A stretch of 64,000 nucleotides of DNA from Reichenbachiella carrageenanivorans (lineage in GTDB: Bacteria > Bacteroidota > Bacteroidia > Cytophagales > Cyclobacteriaceae): positions 3,381,501 through 3,445,500 of the forward strand of contig NZ_CP106735.1 of the NCBI RefSeq assembly GCF_025639805.1. Direction: 5' to 3'. Of the stretch, positions 54,639 to 63,479 are shown piece after piece; position 1 is the first letter of the stretch, and every line of letters begins with the position of its first letter. A program made the position numbers and the translations under genes. The notes beneath the pieces were generated by a model. The model saw nothing but the letters and a program-made list of their open reading frames with translations. It searched no databases and was not told where the DNA came from.

Positions 54639-57566
54639 TTAATTCATCAGGACAAAAGCTCCCCAATAATATGGCTCTGGGAAATCTTTCCGAAGCCTTT
54701 TTTGTGCTGCAATGAAAGCTTCGCTTTTAGATTTTCCACTCATCCATTCATGATAGAAGTACGTCATCAAACTTTTGGTAGCTTCATCACTTACTTTCCA
54801 AAGACTCATAACTACAGATTGTGCACCTGCTACCTGAAAGGCACGCTGTAAGCCATAGACTCCTTCGCCAGATTTGATTTCACCTAGGCCTGTTTCGCAG
54901 GCACTCAACACCACTAGATCTGTGTTTTTTAAATCTAGCGTCAACACTTCGTAGGCGGTTAAGATACCATTGTTGGCAGTACTTACTTCATTGGTAGATT
55001 GATAGCCGCCCATGGCCTGTTCGGCATTGGCAAGCATTAGACCTGATCGGAGTAGAGGATTGGCGGCAGCCTGGCTCACTTCGATGCCCAATACTTTTTC
55101 CTGAGTAGACTCACTTTCTTGTAAAAAGAAACCATGAGTGGCTACATGCAACAAGGAAGGGGAGGCGATTTTTTTGAAGTTATCCTCAGTAGCATTTTTC
55201 GCCATAAACGACTTTACCGTATAGCCATTAGACTGTGTGATTTGGCTGATGGCTTCTATTTCTGCTTTGGTGCCTGGTAGGGCAGCGAGTAGTCCTTCAT
55301 TTCCATAGTCTGGGTACCCAAAAAAGTCAGCCAACTTAGCAGTTGCTTTATTGCTTTTGGGGGCGATCAGATCGCGGGTACTTGCATACAAGTGAAAATT
55401 CATGCCATCGGCTACATAGGTGTTATCTGGCTTTTTGAGTGCACTGATGTTGACTTGAAAATATACTCCATCTAGAGACAAGTGTACGTTTTTTACACCA
55501 CCCAGTTTTTGATCTACTGGCTGCCAGTATTGTTCGTAGAGGATTGGGTTGTCTATCTTCAGTCGAACCATGTTTTGATAACCTTTGGCATATTTGCCGT
55601 CTAGCTCTGCTCCATTGTCTAAGATCGCTAGCGCAGGATGTAGTGTATTGGGGTCGGCAATGAGGAAAGCATACTTTTTATGAGTTGTAAAACTATTTTT
55701 ATAAACAGGAAATCCTATCGTTTCTATGGCGACATCAGTGGGAGCCAGAGCACTCTTGATTTCGCCTAATGTTGTAGTAGGTAGTTTATTGGCTGCGGCA
55801 AAATCTGCAGACTGCTTGCTCAATGCTTTTTCCAGTTGGTTTGCTTTAGTTTCTGCATCATCCAAATTAATTTTCAGTTGATCGAGCTGTGCTTTGGAAT
55901 AGGTGTAGTAGAGCAGGAGGTCTTCTTTGGATTGTTGCCATTCTAGATATAGTGCTTTGAGAGATTCGTTGTTGCTATTTAAAATTTCATTTCTAATTTT
56001 AGATGAAGCACTAAAAAGGATGCCTTTGGTTTTCAATTGGATGTTGTACATCTCAGTGAGTAGTGCAGGGTCTTCGATGGCTCGCTCACTAGCATAGTTA
56101 TAAAACTTTAGAATAGAGGGTCTTATCTGTGACCAATATTGTCCTTTTTCGTATTCACTCATGGCGGCGAAGTTTTGTTCTACTTGCGTGAGGTTGGTAG
56201 AGATGACCTGTTTGAAGCGTTCATTGGCTAAGTTGTAATTTCCTTGTTTCCAGGCGACTACAGCTAAATCCTCAAGTGATCTCAGGTAGTCTGGGTGGTG
56301 TATGCCAAAATACCTGATATAAGCTTCGTTTACTTGATTGAGTACTGTTGCGGCTTCTGTATACTGGCCTCGATACAAGTGGTATTTACCTAGGTTATGT
56401 TTGGTTTTGATATAAGCAGGGTGCTCTTCATTATATTTTTTTGCAAATATTCTTAGTGCATCATCAAGTAGTGTTTGTACGTGGTCGGTTTTGCCAGATT
56501 CTAGCAGCACACTCGCTAGGTAGTTTTCTACATTGGCATAATCTGTCTGGTTTCTAGCCATTCTTTTTTGTTTCAACTCTAGAATTTCATTGAAGAGCTG
56601 TTCGGCTTGTTCGTATTTGCCTGCACTGTAATAAATCAGTCCTTGGTTGATTTTGAAACTTATATTGTCTCGTCCTTTTTCTCTGAGTTCTTCTCCTGCC
56701 ATATTCATGGCTGTAGCTATGAGTTTTTCGGCTTCTTCATCTTGCCCTATTTCATTGTAATACAAAGCCTTGTTGCTCGTTTGGATGGCGTGAGAGAGGC
56801 TGTTTTTTTTGTTTTTGCTCAGAAGTAAGTCTTCGGATTTTTGAAAATATTCTTCGGCTTCGGTGTATTTGCCTTGAGATTGCACGATCACTGCTAGGTT
56901 GTTGTATAGCGAAGCCAGAGCGATACAGTTGACACCTATTTCTTCTTGAAAGTAGCTGATCGTTTGATTTATTAATTCTTCTGATAGGTTATATTTTCCT
57001 TCAGCATGAATCATGATGGCGATATTGGCCATGGTTTTGCCTATAGCGTATTTTTCTTCGAGACTCACCGTATCCATGTCTAGCAGGTCTCGGATATCAA
57101 AAACAGAGTCTAGAGAGATCATGGCATAACTAGCTTCATTGGTAAAGAGCGCTAACGCTTCCATGAAGTTATAAGTGGCTATTTCTGGGTTGATGTATAT
57201 GGAAAATTCTGCCGTACGGTTCAATTCAAATATTTGCTCATAAATTTCAGGTACGATGGGTTCGCCTTTTCCATCATAATCAGCCCCTAGGGTGTAGAGT
57301 AGACTTTCCTGACTGTCTCTATTGGCAAAAAAGGAGGCTCTATTGCCCTGTGAGAAAATGTAGTTGTAAAATGAAGTGTCTTTATCCAGTTGCTCTGCTC
57401 TAAGTTTTTCTACCTGGCTATCTGTGTCAAATAGCTCATTGGCAACATCGAGGTGCTCTTGTTTTACAAAATCGTTGATTTTTAGTTTGCCTAAGTTGAA
57501 CTGCGCCTGAGTAGTGGTAAACAGAGAGAATCCAGTGAGGAGTGAGAGAATGATTAACTGCTTCAT
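54639..57566 (-). CDS. Secreted TPR-CHAT (caspase-like) protein
   Basis: 975 aa with a signal peptide (cleavage near TQAQ, residue 22). Residues about 150-470 are tetratricopeptide repeats of the kinesin-light-chain type (CIALASLYNNLAVIVQSQGK, YTEAEEYFQKSEDLL). Residues 640-975 form a CHAT domain with the peptidase dyad: His811 in LLHVATHGFF and Cys890 in VLSACETGLG. CHAT proteins are caspase-like proteases, and cytoplasmic ones are known in phage defence; this one is exported, which is different. It lies 75 nt downstream of the 7TM-PAS gene (57642-59066) on the same strand. Confidence 0.9.
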   Translation of the reverse strand: MKQLIILSLLTGFSLFTTTQAQFNLGKLKINDFVKQEHLDVANELFDTDSQVEKLRAEQLDKDTSFYNYIFSQGNRASFFANRDSQESLLYTLGADYDGKGEPIVPEIYEQIFELNRTAEFSIYINPEIATYNFMEALALFTNEASYAMISLDSVFDIRDLLDMDTVSLEEKYAIGKTMANIAIMIHAEGKYNLSEELINQTISYFQEEIGVNCIALASLYNNLAVIVQSQGKYTEAEEYFQKSEDLLLSKNKKNSLSHAIQTSNKALYYNEIGQDEEAEKLIATAMNMAGEELREKGRDNISFKINQGLIYYSAGKYEQAEQLFNEILELKQKRMARNQTDYANVENYLASVLLESGKTDHVQTLLDDALRIFAKKYNEEHPAYIKTKHNLGKYHLYRGQYTEAATVLNQVNEAYIRYFGIHHPDYLRSLEDLAVVAWKQGNYNLANERFKQVISTNLTQVEQNFAAMSEYEKGQYWSQIRPSILKFYNYASERAIEDPALLTEMYNIQLKTKGILFSASSKIRNEILNSNNESLKALYLEWQQSKEDLLLYYTYSKAQLDQLKINLDDAETKANQLEKALSKQSADFAAANKLPTTTLGEIKSALAPTDVAIETIGFPVYKNSFTTHKKYAFLIADPNTLHPALAILDNGAELDGKYAKGYQNMVRLKIDNPILYEQYWQPVDQKLGGVKNVHLSLDGVYFQVNISALKKPDNTYVADGMNFHLYASTRDLIAPKSNKATAKLADFFGYPDYGNEGLLAALPGTKAEIEAISQITQSNGYTVKSFMAKNATEDNFKKIASPSLLHVATHGFFLQESESTQEKVLGIEVSQAAANPLLRSGLMLANAEQAMGGYQSTNEVSTANNGILTAYEVLTLDLKNTDLVVLSACETGLGEIKSGEGVYGLQRAFQVAGAQSVVMSLWKVSDEATKSLMTYFYHEWMSGKSKSEAFIAAQKRLRKDFPEPYYWGAFVLMN

Positions 57567-57641
57567 GTTGATTGTTTTACAAACATGAAGTTAAAGAATT
57601 TTGCGTATTCGATTTTAAAGAATGGAGCTTTTGAATTAGGG

Positions 57642-59066
57642 TTATTCCTTTGTTTTATCTTTGGTGAGCTTACTCTCGTAGCTACTGCGGCTTAGTACCT
57701 GATTCATCATTTTGATTACATCATCTATTTCGATAGAAGTATTGTTGATGTGCTTGAGCATTTCTGGTAGCTCTTCTTGGTTGAAAGCATTTTTGTTGAG
57801 CATCAAACTGGTCAGGCCTAGGAGGCGTGAGAGTGGACCACGGAGTTCGTGTGATGTCTGAAAGGCATATTCTTCTAGGTTTTGTAACAATATTTTTCGC
57901 TCTTCGTCCTGTTTACTCTTTTCTGTAATGTCTAGCTTATTGAGCCATAACCAGCTGATCTTTCCATTGTCAACTTGTGACGTTACATGGCCGATAAACC
58001 ACCGATTCGTACCATGGATCGATTCTGTCATGACTTTTCCATTAAGGTGATAGTCATTTTCGACATAGGTTTCCAACAGATTTGTCATTGACTCTTTATG
58101 ATCCATAATAAAGGATAGGCGTTCGCCAATGAGGGTAGTGGGATCTTTGTGTAAGTATAGTTTTGCAAAAACATGATTACACTCTACTAGCGTCAAATGA
58201 TCCTGTAAGTGGGCTACTTGCTGTGTTTTTGGCCAGCTTGTATCTAAGGGTGGGTTTAGTTCGAGTCGAGCGATTCCTTCAAAGCTATTGGTAAATAGTT
58301 TACGGTATTTGTCCTCACTTTCTAATAGTCTTTCGGTAATACCAATCAACTCATTTTGCTTTTTTCGAAGGTCAGTGGTACGCTCTTCTACTACCTCTTC
58401 AAGGTTGGAAGTCAATCTATCTAGCTTGACATTGTTTTCACTTAAATGAATATTTGATTTTTCATAAATGAAAAGCAAATACCCAATAATTAGATTGAAA
58501 ATAGCCCAATAATAGATAGATGTGAGGTAGGTGTAATCGTTATTGAGGAATGTCTTAGTGAATTCTTGATTTGCATCAAAATGCAATAAGTACGATTGCT
58601 GAAAATAAATACAGACTAAACTAAACACCATTAAAAAGCCATATATGATGGGTTCTTTCTTGTACGAAAAGAGAATTTGAGAGACAAGTGATAATCCAAT
58701 AATACTTAGGTCGAAATGGAAATAATAATCTGGTGAGGTACCCTGTACGACAGGATCTAACACGAGCCAAAAGGCAATCCATGAAAGGATATAAACCCAC
58801 CTGCTGAGCAGAAATTGGTCTTGACGGTTTAAATAATAACAAAACAATGAAGCACCAGCAAACATCATTCGAGTAAACTGGTCAAAGTTTAACTCATTAT
58901 AGGGGATTAAGTATTCTTTGTAATCCAATACATATGAAATGAGAATAATGATGGGCACCATCAAAAACATCACATTGGCTAGAATGATCCTTTCCTTAGT
59001 AGTTTTTAATTTCTCTGAGTCTGATCCAACAAGAAAAAGTGTACCGATGAAACTATGCTTCGTCAA
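57642..59066 (-). CDS. Multi-pass membrane PAS protein ending in an H-box without ATPase
   Basis: 474 aa. About six membrane helices occupy residues 25-205, a short coiled coil follows (LDRLTSNLEEVVEERTTDLR), then a PAS domain (about 255-375; KLFTNSFEGIARLELNPPLD, HVFAKLYLHKDPTTLIGERL). The final segment YAFQTSHELRGPLSRLLGL is a HisKA-like H-box, but the protein ends at 474 with no HATPase domain. The chain ends naturally, with no stray ATPase fragment nearby. It resembles the GAF-PAS protein at 41350-42498 in this peculiarity. Confidence 0.85.
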   Translation of the reverse strand: MTKHSFIGTLFLVGSDSEKLKTTKERIILANVMFLMVPIIILISYVLDYKEYLIPYNELNFDQFTRMMFAGASLFCYYLNRQDQFLLSRWVYILSWIAFWLVLDPVVQGTSPDYYFHFDLSIIGLSLVSQILFSYKKEPIIYGFLMVFSLVCIYFQQSYLLHFDANQEFTKTFLNNDYTYLTSIYYWAIFNLIIGYLLFIYEKSNIHLSENNVKLDRLTSNLEEVVEERTTDLRKKQNELIGITERLLESEDKYRKLFTNSFEGIARLELNPPLDTSWPKTQQVAHLQDHLTLVECNHVFAKLYLHKDPTTLIGERLSFIMDHKESMTNLLETYVENDYHLNGKVMTESIHGTNRWFIGHVTSQVDNGKISWLWLNKLDITEKSKQDEERKILLQNLEEYAFQTSHELRGPLSRLLGLTSLMLNKNAFNQEELPEMLKHINNTSIEIDDVIKMMNQVLSRSSYESKLTKDKTKE

Positions 59067-59237
59067 GAGTTTATTTCTATATAGTATTGAATGTATTTAT
59101 GTGCTAACAAGTCGAATAGCACGCATCAGATTTGGGTTATAACAAGATAAACGATAAATCTAATAATGCAAAATTAAGCGTAACTACCAGAGTCCTATCG
59201 GGCTTTGTATGAATGGTTAGAGCAAGGGATTAACTGA

Positions 59238-59669
59238 TTATTTTTTGGACGAATCCCTTATCTCGAGGATAAGCGAGAGTAAGTTGCATAGTTCGGTGTT
59301 GGGTTGCAGGTCATCGAACAGATGAGTATACGATGTAGTAGTGGTGTAGGCTACGAGCTGCGAATGTCTTGCCCCATCGTATGTCCGTTTTTGACTAGGA
59401 GAGACTAGTTTTGGCCACTGCTTTGGAGAAGTCTTTTCTAGCTTATTTATAAGTTTACTCCAATTATCGGAGGTGATGATTTGTTTCTGTGTAGTCGCTT
59501 TTGCCTCTCTATTTAGTTTTTGTGTGATGATCGAATGATAAGGAGTGATAGTGATCTGCTCAAAATAGGTTCTGGATGTCGATTGAAATTCAATCTTGGT
59601 TATCTGGTTAGGTTGAGCAAAAACCGAGTATGTGAGCGCGCTGAATAAAATGAAGGTGAAATATCGCAT
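59238..59669 (-). CDS. Small secreted protein, unknown
   Basis: 143 aa from ATG 59669, which opens a good signal peptide (MRYFTFILFSALTYSVFAQ). Upstream in-frame codons (to 59708) encode an unlikely hydrophilic stretch. The mature part is Thr/Ser/Lys-rich (TKIEFQSTSRTYFEQITITP near the start). No family recognised. Confidence 0.7.
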   Translation of the reverse strand: MRYFTFILFSALTYSVFAQPNQITKIEFQSTSRTYFEQITITPYHSIITQKLNREAKATTQKQIITSDNWSKLINKLEKTSPKQWPKLVSPSQKRTYDGARHSQLVAYTTTTSYTHLFDDLQPNTELCNLLSLILEIRDSSKK

Positions 59670-59761
59670 ACGTGTGGTTGAGTATAAACAACAATGATAC
59701 CATATCATTTTTTGATGAGAAGCTGCATGCCTGCAATGGTCATTATGTATAATTTTAATTT

Positions 59762-60238
59762 ATGAAAAAGCAACAAAAAGAGTATATGCAGGAAGCGATT
59801 CGGCTTTCGATTCAAAATGTGACTGCTCATACAGGTGGTCCATTTGGGGCAGTGATCGTGAAGGATGGTGAAATAATAGCCAGGGGCACCAACTTAGTTA
59901 CTGCTAATAATGACCCTACGGCACATGCTGAAGTGGTAGCAATCAGAGCAGCTTGCACTTTCTTGGGTAGCTATCATCTCGAAGGATGTGAAGTATATAC
60001 CAGTTGCGAACCCTGTCCCATGTGCTTGGCAGCCATTTACTGGGCGCGACCAGCAGCTGTCTATTACGCCAATGCCAAAGAAGATGCGGCAGCTATACAG
60101 TTTGACGATCAGTTTATTTATGAAGAGCTGTCGCGTCCCTTGGCAAAACGAAAGCTTTTCACTCGTCAGATGATGAGGGAAGAGGCTTTGGAAGCATTTC
60201 AAATATGGGAGGCGAGCACGGACAAAAAAGAATATTAG
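59762..60238 (+). CDS. Nucleoside deaminase (guanine deaminase-like, CDA fold)
   Basis: 158 aa. The zinc-deaminase motifs are HAEVVAIRAA (His55, Glu57) and PCPMC (Cys85, Cys88). The text NDPTAHAEVVAI and YHLEGCEVYTSCEP is that of bacterial guanine deaminase (GuaD type) more than tRNA adenosine deaminase TadA. It would convert guanine to xanthine in purine salvage; TadA cannot be excluded from motifs alone. Single gene between a secreted protein gene and the LRR operon. Confidence 0.88.
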   Translation: MKKQQKEYMQEAIRLSIQNVTAHTGGPFGAVIVKDGEIIARGTNLVTANNDPTAHAEVVAIRAACTFLGSYHLEGCEVYTSCEPCPMCLAAIYWARPAAVYYANAKEDAAAIQFDDQFIYEELSRPLAKRKLFTRQMMREEALEAFQIWEASTDKKEY

Positions 60239-60253
60239 TTTTAACTAGTCCAA

Positions 60254-62644
60254 TCAATAAAACGTGATTTCACAATCGGGATACATCGTCTGAAATTCAT
60301 CCACTTTGCTCTGACTCAGACGAGTATTATAGCATATGAGTGATTTCAAATTTCGCTTATCGAAGACACGATCCAGTCTCCACATGCGTGTATTGCTCAC
60401 ATTGAGACTTTCAAGGTTCATCAAATCATCGACTCCTTTTATACTTTTGATATTGGTGCCAGAGCAATCGAGATGCTTCAAACTACGCACCTCATAAAGG
60501 TCTTTGAGGTCTTCTATTGCAGTTTGTGAGATGTTTAAAGTTTCTAGTTTAGTCAATTTAGAAATACCCTCAAGTGAGATGAGTGGGCCGTTAGTACAAG
60601 TCAGTTTCAAGAGCCCTTCGTGCATATACAATTCGCTCAAATGGGTTAATTGTATGCGATCTAGTTTGATAGCCTTTAGGTTGATAAAGGCCTGTAGGGG
60701 GGCGAGTGATGGTATTTTTTTGTTGACGATTTCAAGCTCTTGCTTTTCTATCAGTCGATGCAATTCGAATGAGCTAGGGTTGGAAAGTCCGAATGTCTTT
60801 TGCCATACGGGAGGCAAATTGTTCCACCAAGTCAATACGCTGTCCGATTGATATATGATGACAGTCTGCGGATTTGTAGACAAATGACTAACGACTTGGC
60901 TTTCCTCTACGAATGTACCTTCTGTGTCTAGTAGTTCTAATTGGTTCAATTGATTCAATGGTTGAATGTCTTTGACTTTGGTATTCGTTAGGAAGAGTTG
61001 CTTTAGCTTTTTGTTGGCTTCTAAGCCATCTAAACTTGCTATAGGCAAGTCTATGCCAGATAGAAACTCTAGATCTTCCATGTCGGAGGTAAAATCAAAG
61101 CTCCCAATATCATTACGACTTACGTTGAGATAGCGCAATCTTTTGAATTTTTGCAGGGGAGAAGAGGTGTACAGTTTCTTGTCAGATACATCTAGCGAAT
61201 CGATGTTCATGAGCATGGCTAGGTCTTCTTTGGTAGGCTCATTGGTGCCCATTTGTGTGCCTAGTACACTTTTCCAATTGGCGGGTAGCGACCACCACCA
61301 TTGTGTGAGTTGTTGGCTGTTGGTGACTACCACCACAGACGGGTGTTGCGTCATAAATTCAGAAGCTATTTGCTCCGTGACACTAGAGAGATCAGCATAG
61401 ATTTTTTTCAAATGTGGTAGACCTGCTAATGGAGTAAGTTTGGAGACTTTGGTTTGATTAATCAACAGCTCACTCAGCATAGGGTGATTTTCTAGTCCGT
61501 TCAGATTGACAATGCGTGTTTCTGATAGGTTGAGTGTTTGCACTTGAGGCAAACTTTGAAAAACAAATAAATGATCTACTGGGGTTCTAGACAAGTTTAT
61601 AGCTACTAGTCCCGTGCTATTAGCGAAAAATGTAGGGTCGTCGAATGCCGTGTTTGATAGATTGATGTTTTGCAATGCTTGTAGAGCATTCAACGCATCA
61701 AAATCTGTGACAGCAGTACCAGATAAGTTGAGTTGTTTAAGTTTGGATAGTCGTGCCAATGTACTGATGTCGGTGACTCCTGTATTGGACAGATCCAATC
61801 GAACCAGTTGGTCAAAATATTCTAATGTTGTAATGTCCACCAATCGAGTGTTTGCAGAGCGTAGGCTATTGAGATGTCGGGCGTATCGTAGGGGGCTGAG
61901 ATCTGTGATTTTTGTATCACTGATGTCTAATTGCTTCAAGTTCTTCAAGGCTGATAGGGGCTCTAAGTCTAAAACGAACTGATTTCCAGCCAGGTTGAGG
62001 CTGTCGAGTGAGGCAATTTTCATCAATGTTTTGCTGTCAATCACTTCAGCAGGTACCAGGCTTTTGAAGATGTTGACCCAGCCAAAGGAAAGGCTTTCCC
62101 ACCAAAGTTGGAGTTCTTTTTCACGGCTTACTTTCGTGCTGTATACACTTACGATTTTCAGATCGTTGGTCTGTTCGTTGTGGTTTACTTCCAGAAAACG
62201 CTTCTTCGTACTATTGAGAGTTTCGTCGTCTAGTGTGGTTCCCTGCAGGGTACTTTCAAAAGATACTAAATAGTAATAGCTGCCATCTTCAGCTTCTATT
62301 CTCTCTATTTCTATATTGTTGAAATCGAAATGAATGTCGTTGAAAAAGAAATCTACATCGCGCAAGTAAGCAGATACATCTTTGTTGGTGATTACCTTTC
62401 GGTCCAAAATCAAATCATCTTCGATTTGTACTTCCTGATTTTTGAATACTTTCTTGTAGCTCTCCGTGATAATGACCTCTTTGTCGCGAGTAGAGGTTTT
62501 ATTTCCACCTATGGTGTTGAGCATATATTCGTAAAAGTTCACCAAGCTGCGCACTTCATCTATGCTGCTGTCGTCGGGGGCGGTTTGCGCCTGACTCAGC
62601 GTGTATGTGAGGCTGAGTGCCAACAAAAGAAAGTATTTCATCAC
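60254..62644 (-). CDS. Secreted leucine-rich-repeat protein with three W-rich modules
   Basis: 796 aa with a signal peptide (cleavage near SQAQ, residue 20). An N-terminal domain (about 25-170) resembles the neighbouring protein at 63476. Then three blocks each begin with a tryptophan-rich segment (LQLWWESLSFGWVNIFKSL, QWWWSLPANWKSVLG, LTWWNNLPPVWQKTFG) and are followed by leucine-rich repeats of the internalin SDS22-like type (LKQLDISDTKITDLSPL, LVRLDLSNTGVTDISTLARL). It is exported, presumably to the periplasm or surface, and probably binds proteins. It is the third gene of a minus-strand operon. Confidence 0.88.
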   Translation of the reverse strand: MMKYFLLLALSLTYTLSQAQTAPDDSSIDEVRSLVNFYEYMLNTIGGNKTSTRDKEVIITESYKKVFKNQEVQIEDDLILDRKVITNKDVSAYLRDVDFFFNDIHFDFNNIEIERIEAEDGSYYYLVSFESTLQGTTLDDETLNSTKKRFLEVNHNEQTNDLKIVSVYSTKVSREKELQLWWESLSFGWVNIFKSLVPAEVIDSKTLMKIASLDSLNLAGNQFVLDLEPLSALKNLKQLDISDTKITDLSPLRYARHLNSLRSANTRLVDITTLEYFDQLVRLDLSNTGVTDISTLARLSKLKQLNLSGTAVTDFDALNALQALQNINLSNTAFDDPTFFANSTGLVAINLSRTPVDHLFVFQSLPQVQTLNLSETRIVNLNGLENHPMLSELLINQTKVSKLTPLAGLPHLKKIYADLSSVTEQIASEFMTQHPSVVVVTNSQQLTQWWWSLPANWKSVLGTQMGTNEPTKEDLAMLMNIDSLDVSDKKLYTSSPLQKFKRLRYLNVSRNDIGSFDFTSDMEDLEFLSGIDLPIASLDGLEANKKLKQLFLTNTKVKDIQPLNQLNQLELLDTEGTFVEESQVVSHLSTNPQTVIIYQSDSVLTWWNNLPPVWQKTFGLSNPSSFELHRLIEKQELEIVNKKIPSLAPLQAFINLKAIKLDRIQLTHLSELYMHEGLLKLTCTNGPLISLEGISKLTKLETLNISQTAIEDLKDLYEVRSLKHLDCSGTNIKSIKGVDDLMNLESLNVSNTRMWRLDRVFDKRNLKSLICYNTRLSQSKVDEFQTMYPDCEITFY

Positions 62645-62645
62645 C

Positions 62646-63479
62646 TTAATTTTTGTCGTATATGTAGTCCAACATTTGTTGTTTTTGATCGTCGTTTGCC
62701 AGAGGAACTAAGCTGGATATGAGCCACCCAGAATTGTACCCTGGTCTGTTGAAATTGGAGATTCCAAAATAATAGCCGTCGATCGCAAAGAAATGGAAAT
62801 TGACATTTTTCACAGAGGTAAATTCTAGATTTCCTTGATTCAATTCATAAATGAATAGCGTAAGATAGTCTGGCTGAAATGTCCTTGGGGTAAACTGCTC
62901 TGCATGTTTGTTGTCCTTCAGGCCTTTACGCAAAGTCATGAAATCTAGTTCGTGACTCATCGGGTGAAGGAATTTCTTCGTTTCAGTGGTGTCTTTGTCA
63001 AACCATTTTTTGAATTGACTGAAAGCTACATCGTCGATCACCCATTCATAGCCTTGACCTTGTTGCTGCAAGCGCATGTATAAAGTACCAGAGATTGCAC
63101 GGCCTTTGTATTTGAATGTGGCACTGACCTCTGCCAACCAGTCGTCTTGATTGAAATCTAAAAAGGCAGGAGATTTTTTGTCAGTGATTTTGGCAATAAA
63201 TGCTTTAGTCTGATCATTGTCCAATTGATTGGTTTTGGTGTCGAACAAGACGGGCATGTATCTTTTGCGAAGATTGGCATCTCGGTAGCGCTTGTCTGAA
63301 GGATAGTAGCGTTTACCATCTTCATCCTCTTCGCCATTGAAGCGTCTAAAAAACTGATTGATTTGTTTGGTAGAGGCTCGGAGTTGCTCTTCAGTATCTT
63401 TCATACTATCAGTGAGCCCTTGGCCCACTGATGCATGTATAGATAATAAGGTAATTAGTGCGAATAGGATGCTTTTCAT
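62646..63479 (-). CDS. Secreted protein of the LRR operon, unknown
   Basis: 277 aa with a signal peptide (cleavage near SVGQ, residue 20). No domain is recognised. The mature protein has a strand-rich centre (WLAEVSATFKYKGRAISGTLYM, about 112-133) and a C-terminal aromatic region (NVNFHFFAIDGYYFGISNFN). It ends 1 nt before the LRR gene starts and its start overlaps the preceding gene by 4 bp (ATGA), so the three genes are one operon. Confidence 0.78.
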   Translation of the reverse strand: MKSILFALITLLSIHASVGQGLTDSMKDTEEQLRASTKQINQFFRRFNGEEDEDGKRYYPSDKRYRDANLRKRYMPVLFDTKTNQLDNDQTKAFIAKITDKKSPAFLDFNQDDWLAEVSATFKYKGRAISGTLYMRLQQQGQGYEWVIDDVAFSQFKKWFDKDTTETKKFLHPMSHELDFMTLRKGLKDNKHAEQFTPRTFQPDYLTLFIYELNQGNLEFTSVKNVNFHFFAIDGYYFGISNFNRPGYNSGWLISSLVPLANDDQKQQMLDYIYDKN

